64,000 bases of DNA from [Mycobacterium] crassicus (GTDB lineage: Bacteria > Actinomycetota > Actinomycetes > Mycobacteriales > Mycobacteriaceae), in assembly GCF_020181615.1 (NCBI RefSeq), contig NZ_CP084029.1, positions 3,037,216 through 3,101,215 on the forward strand. Direction: 5' to 3'. Position 1 is the stretch's first letter, and every line of letters starts with the position of its first letter. The translations under genes were made by a program, and so were the position numbers. Below the pieces are notes generated by a model that did not search any database, was not told where the DNA came from, and worked only from the letters and a program-made list of their open reading frames with translations. This document shows, in pieces, positions 9,436 to 19,780 of this stretch.

Positions 9436-9738
9436 GCAGCCAGCCTAAAGGGTGTCGGACGGCTGGCTGCGGTCGAGGCGCTGGTGACAGTCAGACCTGG
9501 CAAGAATGTAACTCCGATGTTAGAAAAATCGCACAGTTAAAGCGACGAATCATAGTGATTAATGCAAAGTTTCATGACGCTCACCGACTATTAGTTGCGT
9601 TAATACTTCAGCATGCGGCCGCTAACAGAATGTTACGCACCTTCCGCTTACCCGAATTCGTGAAATCCTCAGCGTGTGAGTGACACCAATCATCGCGGAT
9701 CACTCAACTGTCGGGTCGGTAATTTGTGAGGAGAACGC
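9436..9738. other. AT-rich intergenic region upstream of the PE gene
   Basis: This 303-bp spacer, especially about 9505-9680, is visibly richer in A and T than its surroundings (runs such as TTAGAAAAATC and TTAATACTTCAG). It probably holds the promoter of the PE/PPE pair and may be a nucleoid-protein (Lsr2/EspR) site, which is an inference from base composition only. GAGGAG at 9729-9734 is the ribosome site of the PE gene. The open frame across it has no coding character. Confidence 0.6.
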
Positions 9739-10575
9739 ATGTCATTTGTGAAAGCGGCGCCTGAATCAATGACCTCGGCCGCCGGACAACTCCAGGGTAT
9801 CGGCGAAGTCCTCGCCACACAGAACGCCGCGATGCGAATCCCCACCACGGCCATCGCGCCGGCGGGCGCGGATCCGGTTTCCCAGCTACAGGCGACCGTG
9901 TTCGCGACCTACGCCAACCTGTACCAGTCGATCAGCGACCAGGCGGCGGCGGTTCACCAGCAGCTTGTGCAGGCCCTCGGGCAGAACGCCGTCTCGTACT
10001 CCACCGCCGAGGCGACCAACCAATCCACGACGTCGCTGGACGCCGCGATCCAAGGTTTCATGACCGACATCCTCGGTGTTCCGACCAGCGGCAGTTCTTC
10101 GATGCTGTCCGGCAACGCCGCCAACATCGGCAACATCGGGATGGGTAACTGGGCGTCAGCCGGCTCCGCCCTACTCGGCTTGGCCGGTGGCGGTCTCCTG
10201 GACTTTCCCGAAGAGGTCGCCGCCGAAACCGCCGGATTGGCCGGGTTCGACCAGGTCATGCTGGCCGGCATGGCGGGCCCGGCCGCGACGGCCGGCATCG
10301 GCGCGACACCGGTGACAGCCGGGGCGGCGCAGGCTACCGCGCTGGGAGCCTCGCCCGTGCCGCCGGGCTGGGCCGGTGAGGGTGTCGCAGCCACAGCCGC
10401 CGCACCGGCCCGTCTAGCGGTCGCGAGTGTGGCGTCCACACAGCCGGCGCCCACGGTGGCAGCCCTACCGGCCGTCCTGCCATCGGCCGCATCCGGCGAC
10501 CGTGGCATCGGACGATTCGGCACGCCGCGCTACGGCACCAAGCCCACCGTCATACCCAAGCAGCCCGCCGTCTAG
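9739..10575 (+). CDS. PE family protein with PPE-SVP-like C-terminal tail
   Basis: A 278-aa protein. Residues 1-100 are a PE domain (starts MSFVKAAPESMTSAAGQLQ) ending in the YxxxE type VII secretion motif (YSTAE, residues 87-91). The rest is Ala/Gly-rich, contains SPVPPGWAG, which resembles the SVPxxW motif of PPE-SVP proteins, and ends PRYGTKPTVIPKQPAV. The last part matches the end of the adjacent PPE (PRYGVKPTVMPKQVFV). PE proteins pair with PPE proteins and leave through ESX systems with EspG. GAGGAG precedes the ATG, and the PPE gene follows 29 nt later, so the two form an operon. Confidence 0.93.
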   Translation: MSFVKAAPESMTSAAGQLQGIGEVLATQNAAMRIPTTAIAPAGADPVSQLQATVFATYANLYQSISDQAAAVHQQLVQALGQNAVSYSTAEATNQSTTSLDAAIQGFMTDILGVPTSGSSSMLSGNAANIGNIGMGNWASAGSALLGLAGGGLLDFPEEVAAETAGLAGFDQVMLAGMAGPAATAGIGATPVTAGAAQATALGASPVPPGWAGEGVAATAAAPARLAVASVASTQPAPTVAALPAVLPSAASGDRGIGRFGTPRYGTKPTVIPKQPAV

Positions 10576-10604
10576 CCCCGCCGACGAGAAATTGGGATCC
10601 CAAC

Positions 10605-11786
10605 ATGTCATTCGATTTCGGAGCCTTGCCCCCGGAGATCGTCTCCGCCTGGATGTACAGCGGAGCCCGATCCGGACCGCTGATGACCGCCGCCTCGGCG
10701 TGGAGCAGCCTGGCCGCCGAGCTGGAGACCTCGGCAATGTCCGCTCAGGCGGTGATCTCGGAGCTGACCGGCGAACAGTGGACGGGGCCGGCGGCGGCGG
10801 CCATGACCGCCGCCGTAACGCCCTATCTGGCGTGGCTGCACACCACCTCCGCGGCCGCCCAACATGCCAGTTCGCAGGCGATGGCCTCGGCGGCCGCCTT
10901 CGAGACCGCCTTCGCGGCGACGGTGCCCCCGCCTGTGATCGTTGCCAATCGGTCCCAACTGGCAGCACTCGTCGCGTCAAACCTCCTCGGGCAGAACACC
11001 CCGGCGATCCTGGCCACCGAAGCTCACTACATGGAGATGTGGGCGCAGGACACCCTGGCCATGTTCGGGTACAGCACCTCTTCGGCCACCGCCGCCGAGC
11101 TGTCGCCGATTTCCCCGGCGCCGCAACCCACCAACCCGGCCGGGTCCGCGGTCGCCGCTGCCGGCGCGACCAGCGGACTCCAGCAGGAGCTGGCCCAAGC
11201 CCTCACGACCCTGCAGGGGGCACTGCAGACGGTCACCTCACCGCTGGCATCGTCATCGACGGCGACCGTGCCCCTCGGGAACACAATCGATCTCCTTCTC
11301 GGCACCCCACTGTTCTCGAATGCCATCAACGGAGGCGTCAACACCGCAGCTTGGTTCGTATGTACCGCGATTCCGTCGGCGATGTCGCTGGGCCACACCC
11401 TGGCCTTGGCGGGCCCGGCCAGCCTGGCATCCGATGTCGTCGGCGCCGAAGGCCTCGCGGCCGGTTTAGGCCCGGCGGTCCTGGCCGGCATGACGCAACA
11501 CGCGGGCGTGATGGCTTCCGGGGCTGCACCGGTGTTGGCGGGACTGGGCCAGGCGTCCACGATCGGCGAGATGTCGGTGCCGGCCGCCTGGTCGGCGGCA
11601 GCGGGCACCGAAGTCGCGGCATCGACCGGCTCGGGCTGGACCGCTGCCGCCGAGGAGGCCGCGCCGATGCACGCTGTACCGGCCGGGATGGGGTCGGCGG
11701 CCTCAGCCGGACGCTCCGGCGTCGGTTCAGGCGTACCCCGTTACGGCGTCAAACCGACGGTGATGCCCAAACAGGTATTCGTGTAG
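10605..11786 (+). CDS. PPE family protein, PPE-SVP subgroup
   Basis: A 393-aa protein with PPE at residues 9-11, the WxG motif at W59 (EQWTGPAA), and an EspG-binding helical region around 120-150. The PPE-SVP signature SVPAAW is at 324-329 and the C-terminus reads PRYGVKPTVMPKQVFV. It is probably exported by an ESX system, most likely ESX-5 given the SVP class, as a heterodimer with the preceding PE protein. The pair sits between ffh and glnD, where M. tuberculosis has only Rv2917, so it is an accessory insertion. Confidence 0.94.
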   Translation: MSFDFGALPPEIVSAWMYSGARSGPLMTAASAWSSLAAELETSAMSAQAVISELTGEQWTGPAAAAMTAAVTPYLAWLHTTSAAAQHASSQAMASAAAFETAFAATVPPPVIVANRSQLAALVASNLLGQNTPAILATEAHYMEMWAQDTLAMFGYSTSSATAAELSPISPAPQPTNPAGSAVAAAGATSGLQQELAQALTTLQGALQTVTSPLASSSTATVPLGNTIDLLLGTPLFSNAINGGVNTAAWFVCTAIPSAMSLGHTLALAGPASLASDVVGAEGLAAGLGPAVLAGMTQHAGVMASGAAPVLAGLGQASTIGEMSVPAAWSAAAGTEVAASTGSGWTAAAEEAAPMHAVPAGMGSAASAGRSGVGSGVPRYGVKPTVMPKQVFV

Positions 11787-12090
11787 CGGCCGCCGGGGCA
11801 ACCCCATGATCTCTGGTCACGGCGGGCTCGCCGTCCATCTGGGGCTCGGGTACGCGTGCCGGCGGACGCCGATGCCCCGGGCACGTCCGGTAGCGAATGC
11901 AGCCACAGTTGAGGCCGATGATGCAGGCCTCGGGACCGACAGGACCTGCACTCGGCGCTGACGCCACGCGGCTCGGCGGCGACGTCACCTCGACGCCGGT
12001 CAGGAATATTCCGGCACCACCGAGCCCGGCCGCCAAAACCACTCCGACAGCGCCCAACCGCGCGCGTGCCCTCCTACTGCAATGCCTCAT
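11749..12090 (-). CDS. Candidate small Cys-rich exported protein
   Basis: A 113-aa frame starting MRHCSRRARARLGAVGV, with a possible GTG one codon upstream. It shows a basic N-terminus, a hydrophobic stretch (about residues 13-32) consistent with a signal peptide, then a Pro-rich part with clustered cysteines (CIIGLNCGCIRYRTCPG). AGGAAA lies shortly before the start. Its end overlaps the last 38 nt of the PPE gene on the other strand. The Cys-rich block with a signal peptide argues for a real gene, while the overlap and the Arg/Pro-rich tail argue for caution. Function unknown. Confidence 0.45.
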   Translation of the reverse strand: MRHCSRRARARLGAVGVVLAAGLGGAGIFLTGVEVTSPPSRVASAPSAGPVGPEACIIGLNCGCIRYRTCPGHRRPPARVPEPQMDGEPAVTRDHGVAPAAATRIPVWASPSV

Positions 12091-12093
12091 CAC

Positions 12094-12497
12094 AATTTCC
12101 TGATATTTCGTCCGTGTTTCGCCCTGCTCACAGGCTACCGGTCATTCCTGGCAGGTCCCTGACTCCCAGCGGCCCTCTGAGGCGGTGACGACAGCGTGCC
12201 CGCGCCCGACTCACGGAGCGGCCGACGGTCGCATGGCCGGCGACCCGCGCGATGGCCATTGCAGGAATCGACTCCCGCCTACCGCGGTCACCGGCAGTCC
12301 ATTTCGGAGAATGCAACTATCCAATCATCAATTGGATTAATTCGCCGGAGTTCATACCCGTGAGGCCGAAAGTCCCGAAATCAGCGTCGCCCCGCTGGCG
12401 GAATTCGATCGGCACACGTGAGGAACCGATGAGAACCACACCCACTCGACGGCAGGAAGAATGGCGATCCGCCATCGAGACAATGACCGAAACCGAC
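12094..12497. other. Intergenic region downstream of glnD
   Basis: This stretch holds no convincing gene. It contains a perfect inverted repeat at 12319-12337 in a locally AT-rich patch. A short frame from 12429 has a GAGGAA before its ATG but only 42 codons of unconvincing sequence and runs into the 3' end of glnD. Confidence 0.5.
12319..12337. repeat. Perfect inverted repeat (7-bp arms, 5-bp loop)
   Basis: ATCCAAT, CATCA, ATTGGAT. The arms are AT-rich with no following T-run, so an operator or protein-binding site is more likely than an intrinsic terminator. It lies about 160 nt past the glnD stop codon and is not near an obvious promoter. Confidence 0.4.
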
Positions 12498-14900
12498 TCA
12501 GCCGAGAGCGCCGAACAGGTGGTTCTCGACCATCATTCGATCCGCCGACGCAGGTAAGACAACACAAAATACGTCGTCCGCTGTCGACCCTCTGGTGGTG
12601 ACCTTTGCCCACACGATGTCGGCACCGGCCCGTTCCAGGGCCGCGGCCAGCCGTGCCAGCAGGCCCGGGCGATCGGCAGCACGGACTTCGATGAGCAGCC
12701 GGCCTGGTGTGCTGTCAAACCACAAGATGCGCGGCGGGGCCGTCGGACCGCTCACCGGCACGCCGGCGGGAACATCACCGTGGGAGATCCGGTGCCGCTC
12801 GTCCTGGCGCCGCTGCCAGCCGTCGTGGACGTCGATGCCGTCGGCGAGCGCCAGACTGAACTGCTCACCAAGGAGTTGGGCAGCCGGCGGTGAGCCGAAG
12901 TGCGGAGACACCACGAACTCTGTGATCGCTGCCCCGTGGCAAATATTGACCGTCGCTGCGTGCACCCGTAGCGAATTCATCGCCAACACACCCGCAGCCT
13001 TCGACAGCACAGCACGCTGTTCGGGGGCGATCATGACCGCGCGGTAGCTGCGTCCGCCCACGTCGCGACGCAACTCCACGTGTACTTTCCCCGCTTTGGC
13101 CAGCGAGACGTACTCGGCGTCGATCGGGTCGGCCTGCGGTAGCGGCTCACCGGCCATGACGAGTCGGCAGCGTCCAACCAGGTCGGCGACCAACGTCGCC
13201 TTCCAGGCCGTCCATGTCTGCGGGCCGGTGGCCAGCGCGTCGATCTCGGTCAACACATGCAGTACCTCGAGCAGCACCACGTCGCCGCCCAGCGCCGCCA
13301 CCACCCCGGCGATGATGTCCGGGTCATTCAGGTCATGGCGGGTGACGACCTTCGACAACAGCAGGTGATGAGTCACCAAGGTGGAGAGCATCGCGACATC
13401 GGAGGGCCACAGACCCAACCGGGTACCGATCCGGCCCACCAACTCAGCACCGATCAGGCTGTGATCACCGTTGTTGCCTTTGCCGATGTCGTGCAGCAGT
13501 GCGGCAAGGACCAGCAGGTCAGGGCGGGCCACCAGGGTGGTGAACTCCTCGGCACGAGCCGCGGTCTCGATGAGATGCCGGTCAACGGTCCAGATGTGCA
13601 CAGGGTCGCGGGGCGGCAGATCGCGGACCATCGCCCATTCCGGGAACAGCCGACCCCACAGCCCACTGCGATCCAGCGCTTCGATGGTTGCCACCATCGC
13701 CGGGCCGGCGGCCAGTAGCACCAAAAGATCGTCGAGGGCCTCCCGAGGCCATGGCACCGGCAGCGGGGGCAGGTCGTGGGCGAGGCGGCTCAGTGTGGCC
13801 GACGCGATGGGCAATCCGGTGCGGGCAGACGCGGCCGCCACCCGCAACACCAGACCGGGATCGTGCTCGGGCCGGACGTCACGGGCCAGTACCACCTCTC
13901 CGGCGAACGCGACCACGCCGTCATCCAGCGGGCGCCGTAGGCGCTGCCGCACCGCTGAGATTCCGCGTCTCGGTAGTGCATTGGCAGCGATTCGCAGGCC
14001 CACGTCAACGCGGTAACTGATGGTGCGAGCCGCGTCGGACAGGCATCGCGCCAGATCGTACCGGTCACCGATGCCCAGCGCGACGCCGATCTCGTCGGCG
14101 TACTGGGCCATCAGCAGGTCGTGCCCGCGCCCGGAGACGCGATGCAATTCGGTGCGGACGTCAAGCAGCCGGCGGTAGGCCGCATCGACCGAATCTCCCC
14201 GGTTCTCCGAGCGGCCGACCGTCGCACGATCGGCGAGCTGAGCGATCGCCAGCGCGTCGAGCAACTGCACATCACGCAATCCTCCGCGTCCGCCCTTCAG
14301 ATCGGGCTCCACGCAATGCGAAACTTCGCCGCTACGCCGCCACCGCGCGTGCGTCATTTCGAGGAGTTCACCGTAACGGCGCCGGATTCCGTACCGCCAC
14401 CGGTCGCGCACCTCGCGAACCAGTTGCGTCGAGAGCCGCTCATCTCCGGCGATATGGCGCGCGTCCAGCATGCCCAGGTCCGCGAGCAGATCAGCACCGG
14501 CGACCTCAATGGCCTCTGCCACGGTACGCACGCTGTGGTCGAGGCGAACTCCTGCATCCCACAGCGGATACCACAACAGCGCGGCAACCTCCTCGACTAC
14601 GTCGGCGGGTTTGCCGTCGTGCAGCAGCAGCAGGTCCAAGTCTGAGTGGGGAAGCAATTCGCACCGGCCCAGCGAGCCGGTCGCGACGATCGCAAACCCA
14701 CTGTCCGCCACGATGCCGATCTCCGTCGCCTTCGCGGTCAACCAGCACTCGTGCAGCCGCCGCCACTCATCACGCAGCGCGGCGGAATCCATCCGGTCTA
14801 CGGTCTCCGAGCGAAGCGCTGCCCGTTCCCGGGCCAAATCCTCTGTAGCGCACGATGATCGCGCAGGCCACGGGGCGGGGTCCCCTTCGCGTTGCGTCAT
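12498..14900 (-). CDS. glnD: PII uridylyltransferase / uridylyl-removing enzyme
   Basis: Senses glutamine and adds or removes UMP (AMP in actinobacteria) on PII. The 800-aa product has a nucleotidyltransferase site ([19 protein letters not shown], the GS...DxD signature), an HD hydrolase domain ([15 protein letters not shown]) and two ACT domains at the C-terminus (about 640-800). It lies just downstream of glnB, whose Tyr51 is the target. The glnB stop is at 14933, about 32 nt upstream. The order amt-glnB-glnD is standard in actinobacteria. Confidence 0.96.
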   Translation of the reverse strand: MTQREGDPAPWPARSSCATEDLARERAALRSETVDRMDSAALRDEWRRLHECWLTAKATEIGIVADSGFAIVATGSLGRCELLPHSDLDLLLLHDGKPADVVEEVAALLWYPLWDAGVRLDHSVRTVAEAIEVAGADLLADLGMLDARHIAGDERLSTQLVREVRDRWRYGIRRRYGELLEMTHARWRRSGEVSHCVEPDLKGGRGGLRDVQLLDALAIAQLADRATVGRSENRGDSVDAAYRRLLDVRTELHRVSGRGHDLLMAQYADEIGVALGIGDRYDLARCLSDAARTISYRVDVGLRIAANALPRRGISAVRQRLRRPLDDGVVAFAGEVVLARDVRPEHDPGLVLRVAAASARTGLPIASATLSRLAHDLPPLPVPWPREALDDLLVLLAAGPAMVATIEALDRSGLWGRLFPEWAMVRDLPPRDPVHIWTVDRHLIETAARAEEFTTLVARPDLLVLAALLHDIGKGNNGDHSLIGAELVGRIGTRLGLWPSDVAMLSTLVTHHLLLSKVVTRHDLNDPDIIAGVVAALGGDVVLLEVLHVLTEIDALATGPQTWTAWKATLVADLVGRCRLVMAGEPLPQADPIDAEYVSLAKAGKVHVELRRDVGGRSYRAVMIAPEQRAVLSKAAGVLAMNSLRVHAATVNICHGAAITEFVVSPHFGSPPAAQLLGEQFSLALADGIDVHDGWQRRQDERHRISHGDVPAGVPVSGPTAPPRILWFDSTPGRLLIEVRAADRPGLLARLAAALERAGADIVWAKVTTRGSTADDVFCVVLPASADRMMVENHLFGALG

Positions 14901-14932
14901 CGCGGCCCACCGAAGTCAATTCGGGTCAGATC

Positions 14933-16649
<1,717 letters not shown>

Positions 16650-16809
16650 GACTCCAGACCTCCTTGCCGACCCGGCTACGCGATATGTAGATCAAGTTGG
16701 TCAAACAATGCGTAGTGGTTGTTTCGGTTGCAGCGCCGCGTTGTTGCGGGCATGTGACAACCTGCTCACGCCGCCGCGCCGCAATTCACGTCGCGACAGC
16801 CGGATCCGG

Positions 16810-18219
16810 CTACAGGTGACGCAGGGCGAGGTGTGCGGCGTTGGCGCCGCACATGCCGTGGGCGCCCGGCCCGGGTGGGGTCGCGGCCGAGCAGATGTAG
16901 GTGCCGGGAATTCCTGTGCTGTACGGCGAGAGCGTGGCACGCGGCCCAAAAGTCAACTGGCGGAGATCTTTTGCTCCGGTCATGATGTCCCCGCCGGTGA
17001 AGTTGGGGTTGTAGGCGGCCATGTCGGTGGTGCTGCGCACAGCCTGGCCGACGACGCGGTCACGGAATCCGGGTGCGAATCGCTCGATTTGGGCGATAAT
17101 CGCCGCGGTGGCATCCCCGGTGTAGCCGTTGGGGACGTGGGCGTAGGTCCACACCGGATGGATATCGCCGACGGATCGTTGCGGGTCGGCCAGATACTGC
17201 TGGCCTACCAGAACGAAGGGCCGCTCGGGCATCCGTCCGGCGTGAACGTCACGTTCGGTGGCGGCCAACTCGGCGTGGGTCCCGGCCAGGTGCACCGTGC
17301 CGGCCAGCCGGGCATCCGGGTTGGTCCACGGCACACCGCCCTCGACGGCGAAGTCGACTTTGAACGCACCCGGCCCCCGCCGAAACCTTCGATAGGCCAG
17401 GGCCACCCGCGACGGCAACCGGTCACCGAGAATGCCTGCCACGGACTCGGGAGCCAGGTCGAACAGCGTCAGGTCGGCCGGCGGCAGTTGCGCCGCCGAC
17501 GTCACCGCCACCCCGGTCTCGATGGTGCCGCCCAGTTCGGTCAGTGCGGCGACCATGGCGCCGGTGATCGCCTGTGATCCACCGGCGGCCACCGCCCAGC
17601 CGTGTCGGTGCCCGGCGGTCAGGATACCCAGCCCGATCGCCGAGGTCATCGGGTAATGCAGCGGCCGAAACGCGTGCGCGGCAACACCGATGAACAAGGC
17701 ACGGGCTTGCGGGGTGGCAAACCAGCGGGCCAGCGCCGAGGCGGGCAGCACCGTGGGAGCACCGAACCGGGCCAGGGTCAGCGGATGGTGCGGCAGCCGC
17801 AGCAACGGCCCCATGATGTCCTCGTTGAGCGCATCGAACCGGGCAACCGGGCGCTCGAACAGCCGACGCCAACGCCGCCCGTCGCGACCCAGCCCCGCCG
17901 CGGTCTGGGCGACCGACCGGTACAGCACCCCGGCGCTGCCGTCATCGAGCGGATGCGCACAATCGACCTCCGGCCAGCGCCACTGCAGGCCATAGCGCTG
18001 CAGGTCCAGACCGGACAGGAACGGGGATCCGACCGCCATCGGATGAATCGCCGAGCAATGGTCGTGCAACAGGCCCGGCACGATCGCCTCACCACTGCGC
18101 GCACCACCGCCCACCTCGTCGGCAGCCTCGAGCACGGTGACCCGCACGCCATGCTGCGCCAGCGTGACCGCAGCGGCCAACCCATTGGGCCCGCCGCCCA
18201 CCACCACCGCCGTAGTCAC
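16810..18219 (-). CDS. FAD-dependent oxidoreductase, phytoene dehydrogenase (CrtI) type
   Basis: A 469-aa flavoprotein. The N-terminal dinucleotide-binding motif is VVVGGGPNGLAAAVTLA with the acidic end of the second strand in VTVLEAADEVGGGARS, as in CrtI-like desaturases and isomerases and GMC-unrelated amine-oxidase-fold enzymes. The C-terminus has YICSAATPPGPGAHGMCGANAA, the family's FAD-contacting end. The GTG at 18219 is chosen because the FAD motif begins right after it. Substrate unknown; a carotenoid, polyprenyl or lipid substrate is possible. It is divergent from a TetR gene with an operator-like palindrome between them. Confidence 0.85.
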   Translation of the reverse strand: MTTAVVVGGGPNGLAAAVTLAQHGVRVTVLEAADEVGGGARSGEAIVPGLLHDHCSAIHPMAVGSPFLSGLDLQRYGLQWRWPEVDCAHPLDDGSAGVLYRSVAQTAAGLGRDGRRWRRLFERPVARFDALNEDIMGPLLRLPHHPLTLARFGAPTVLPASALARWFATPQARALFIGVAAHAFRPLHYPMTSAIGLGILTAGHRHGWAVAAGGSQAITGAMVAALTELGGTIETGVAVTSAAQLPPADLTLFDLAPESVAGILGDRLPSRVALAYRRFRRGPGAFKVDFAVEGGVPWTNPDARLAGTVHLAGTHAELAATERDVHAGRMPERPFVLVGQQYLADPQRSVGDIHPVWTYAHVPNGYTGDATAAIIAQIERFAPGFRDRVVGQAVRSTTDMAAYNPNFTGGDIMTGAKDLRQLTFGPRATLSPYSTGIPGTYICSAATPPGPGAHGMCGANAAHLALRHL

Positions 18220-18304
18220 GCCGACACCACCATCCTCGGAGCGTACCCATCGGGGTACGCCGAATCCCGGCAATAGCAGCCGCACCCTCACGCGCGACGA
18301 CCAG

Positions 18305-18321
18305 ACCGAGATTTTCTCGGT
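18305..18321. promoter_or_regulatory. Perfect TetR-type operator palindrome
   Basis: ACCGAGA, TTT, TCTCGGT: a perfect inverted repeat with 7-bp arms, located between the divergent oxidoreductase (start 18219) and TetR (start 18340) genes. A related sequence, GAGTATTTCTCG at 18329-18340, matches the core GAGATTTTCTCG at 18308-18319 in 10 of 12 positions, exactly 21 bp (two helical turns) away, and overlaps the regulator's start codon. This suggests two dimers bound on one DNA face and autorepression. Confidence 0.65.
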
Positions 18322-18339
18322 TTATGTAGAGTATTTCTC

Positions 18340-18903
18340 GTGTCGGCATCGGACGCACGGAGCAGGTTGTTGGAGGCGGCGCGGCTGCGGTTCGCCGCAA
18401 ACGGGGCCCTGACCGCGACCCTGGAGGAGATCCGGCGGGCAGCCGGTATCAGCGTGGGTGCGCTCTATCACCACTTCCCGGACAAGGCCGCTCTGGTGGC
18501 GGCGGTGTATGCCCAGGTGATGGCCGAGTATCAGGCCGGGTTCATCGCCATGCTGCGCGGGCACGCGACGGCTGAGGGCGGGATTCGCGGCGGGGTCGAC
18601 CACCATCTGCGCTGGGTGGCCGCGCACCGCGGCGAAGCGCAACTGCTGCTGGGCGACCGGCACGACAGCCCGGCACTGCGGCAGGCCAACGGGGAGTTCG
18701 TCGACGCTGTCCGGGACTGGTGGCGCCCGCATCAGGCCTACGGCGCACTGCAGCCGATTCAGACCCCGATCACGGCGGCGTTGTGGTTCGGGCCGGCACA
18801 GGAGTTCAGCCGCTACTGGCTCGCCGGCGGGGCCGCGAAACTTCCACGCGGTGCGATCAGGACCTTCGCCGACGCGGCCTGGGCGGCGTTGCGCGCCAAG
18901 TGA
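18340..18903 (+). CDS. TetR/AcrR family transcriptional regulator
   Basis: A 187-aa repressor-type protein. Residues 5-52 form the TetR helix-turn-helix (ARSRLLEAARLRFAANGALTATLEEIRRAAGISVGALYHHFPDKAALV). The C-terminal ligand domain is not diagnostic. The start is a GTG at 18340 with no clear ribosome site, so a leaderless mRNA is possible. An enoyl-CoA hydratase gene follows 16 nt later. The perfect palindrome upstream is the probable operator for both this gene and the divergent oxidoreductase. Confidence 0.92.
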   Translation: MSASDARSRLLEAARLRFAANGALTATLEEIRRAAGISVGALYHHFPDKAALVAAVYAQVMAEYQAGFIAMLRGHATAEGGIRGGVDHHLRWVAAHRGEAQLLLGDRHDSPALRQANGEFVDAVRDWWRPHQAYGALQPIQTPITAALWFGPAQEFSRYWLAGGAAKLPRGAIRTFADAAWAALRAK

Positions 18904-18919
18904 AACAGGAGGAGCAATG

Positions 18920-19780
18920 ATGACCGAGTCCCTGTACAACCGGTTGGTATCCGAGGGCGACGACCCGGATGCGCCCGAGCGGGTCCGCGTCGAGCATCGC
19001 GGTGACCGGGCCGTGGTGACGCTGCACGAACCGGACCGGCTCAACGTGCTGTCCGCGCCGCTGGTGCGACAGTTGCGGCGCGCGCTGACCGCACTCGATG
19101 ACGACCCGGACGTGCGCGCCGTCGTGTTGACCGGCGCCGGGTCAGGATTCAGCGCCGGCGGCGACCTGAAGATGATGTCCGCTGTCACCGAACGGCGAAA
19201 CGATCCGGCCCCGGAGGGGGTGGCCGACGTCTGGCGGTGGATTCGCCGCGAGTTCGGCGGCGTCGCCCGGCTTATCGCCGCATCGGACACGATCTTCATC
19301 GCCGCGCTCAACGGTGCCGCCGCGGGTGTGGGCCTGGCGTGGGCCCTGACCTGCGATCTGACCATCGCCGGCGATCGGGCGGTGATCGTGCCCGCGTTCG
19401 GCCGGCTGGGACTGCTTCCGGAGGTGGGCACCAGCTGGGCGTTGACGCGGCGGCTCGGCTACCAGGGGGCGTTGGCCTACTACCTGCGCGGCGAACCCAT
19501 CAACGCCCACGCCGCGCAACAGTTGGGCTTGGTGCACGAGGTCGTCGCGCACGATCAGCTGCTGGCCGCGGCCGACGAGTGGTGCTCGCGGGTCGCGGCG
19601 ATGCCGGCCCACGCCACCGCGATGGCCAAACCGCTGTTGCGTGCGGCAGCCGATGCCAGCTGGAACGAGGCGCTGGCGCTGGAGGAATTCGCCGAGCCGG
19701 TCTGCTTCACCACCGCCGCGTTCGCCGGCAACGTGCATGCCATGCTGGCCGGGCAGCGCGGCCCGGCCGGCGGCTCCTAG
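18920..19780 (+). CDS. Enoyl-CoA hydratase/isomerase family protein
   Basis: A 286-aa crotonase-fold protein. [11 protein letters not shown] supplies the first oxyanion-hole strand and [23 protein letters not shown] the second. The Glu of [11 protein letters not shown] is near the catalytic position, so hydratase or isomerase activity on acyl-CoA is likely, though the exact substrate is unknown. AGGAGG lies before a double ATG (18917 and 18920), and the second has the better spacing. It follows the TetR gene closely and ends tail to tail with the PGRS gene, sharing the four bases CTAG. Confidence 0.9.
   Translation: MTESLYNRLVSEGDDPDAPERVRVEHRGDRAVVTLHEPDRLNVLSAPLVRQLRRALTALDDDPDVRAVVLTGAGSGFSAGGDLKMMSAVTERRNDPAPEGVADVWRWIRREFGGVARLIAASDTIFIAALNGAAAGVGLAWALTCDLTIAGDRAVIVPAFGRLGLLPEVGTSWALTRRLGYQGALAYYLRGEPINAHAAQQLGLVHEVVAHDQLLAAADEWCSRVAAMPAHATAMAKPLLRAAADASWNEALALEEFAEPVCFTTAAFAGNVHAMLAGQRGPAGGS

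Noticed and set aside
9423..9683. An 86-codon plus-strand frame upstream of the PE gene
   Set aside because: It lies in AT-rich DNA overlapping the start of ffh, has no ribosome site and no coding character.
12429..12557. Short frame with GAGGAA before its ATG downstream of glnD
   Set aside because: Only 42 codons, runs into the antisense 3' end of glnD and ends in an Arg run; no recognisable protein feature.
16650..16809. GlnR-type boxes upstream of amt
   Set aside because: The region has GAAAC- and GTTGT-like words, but I could not find the proper spacing of a GlnR site.
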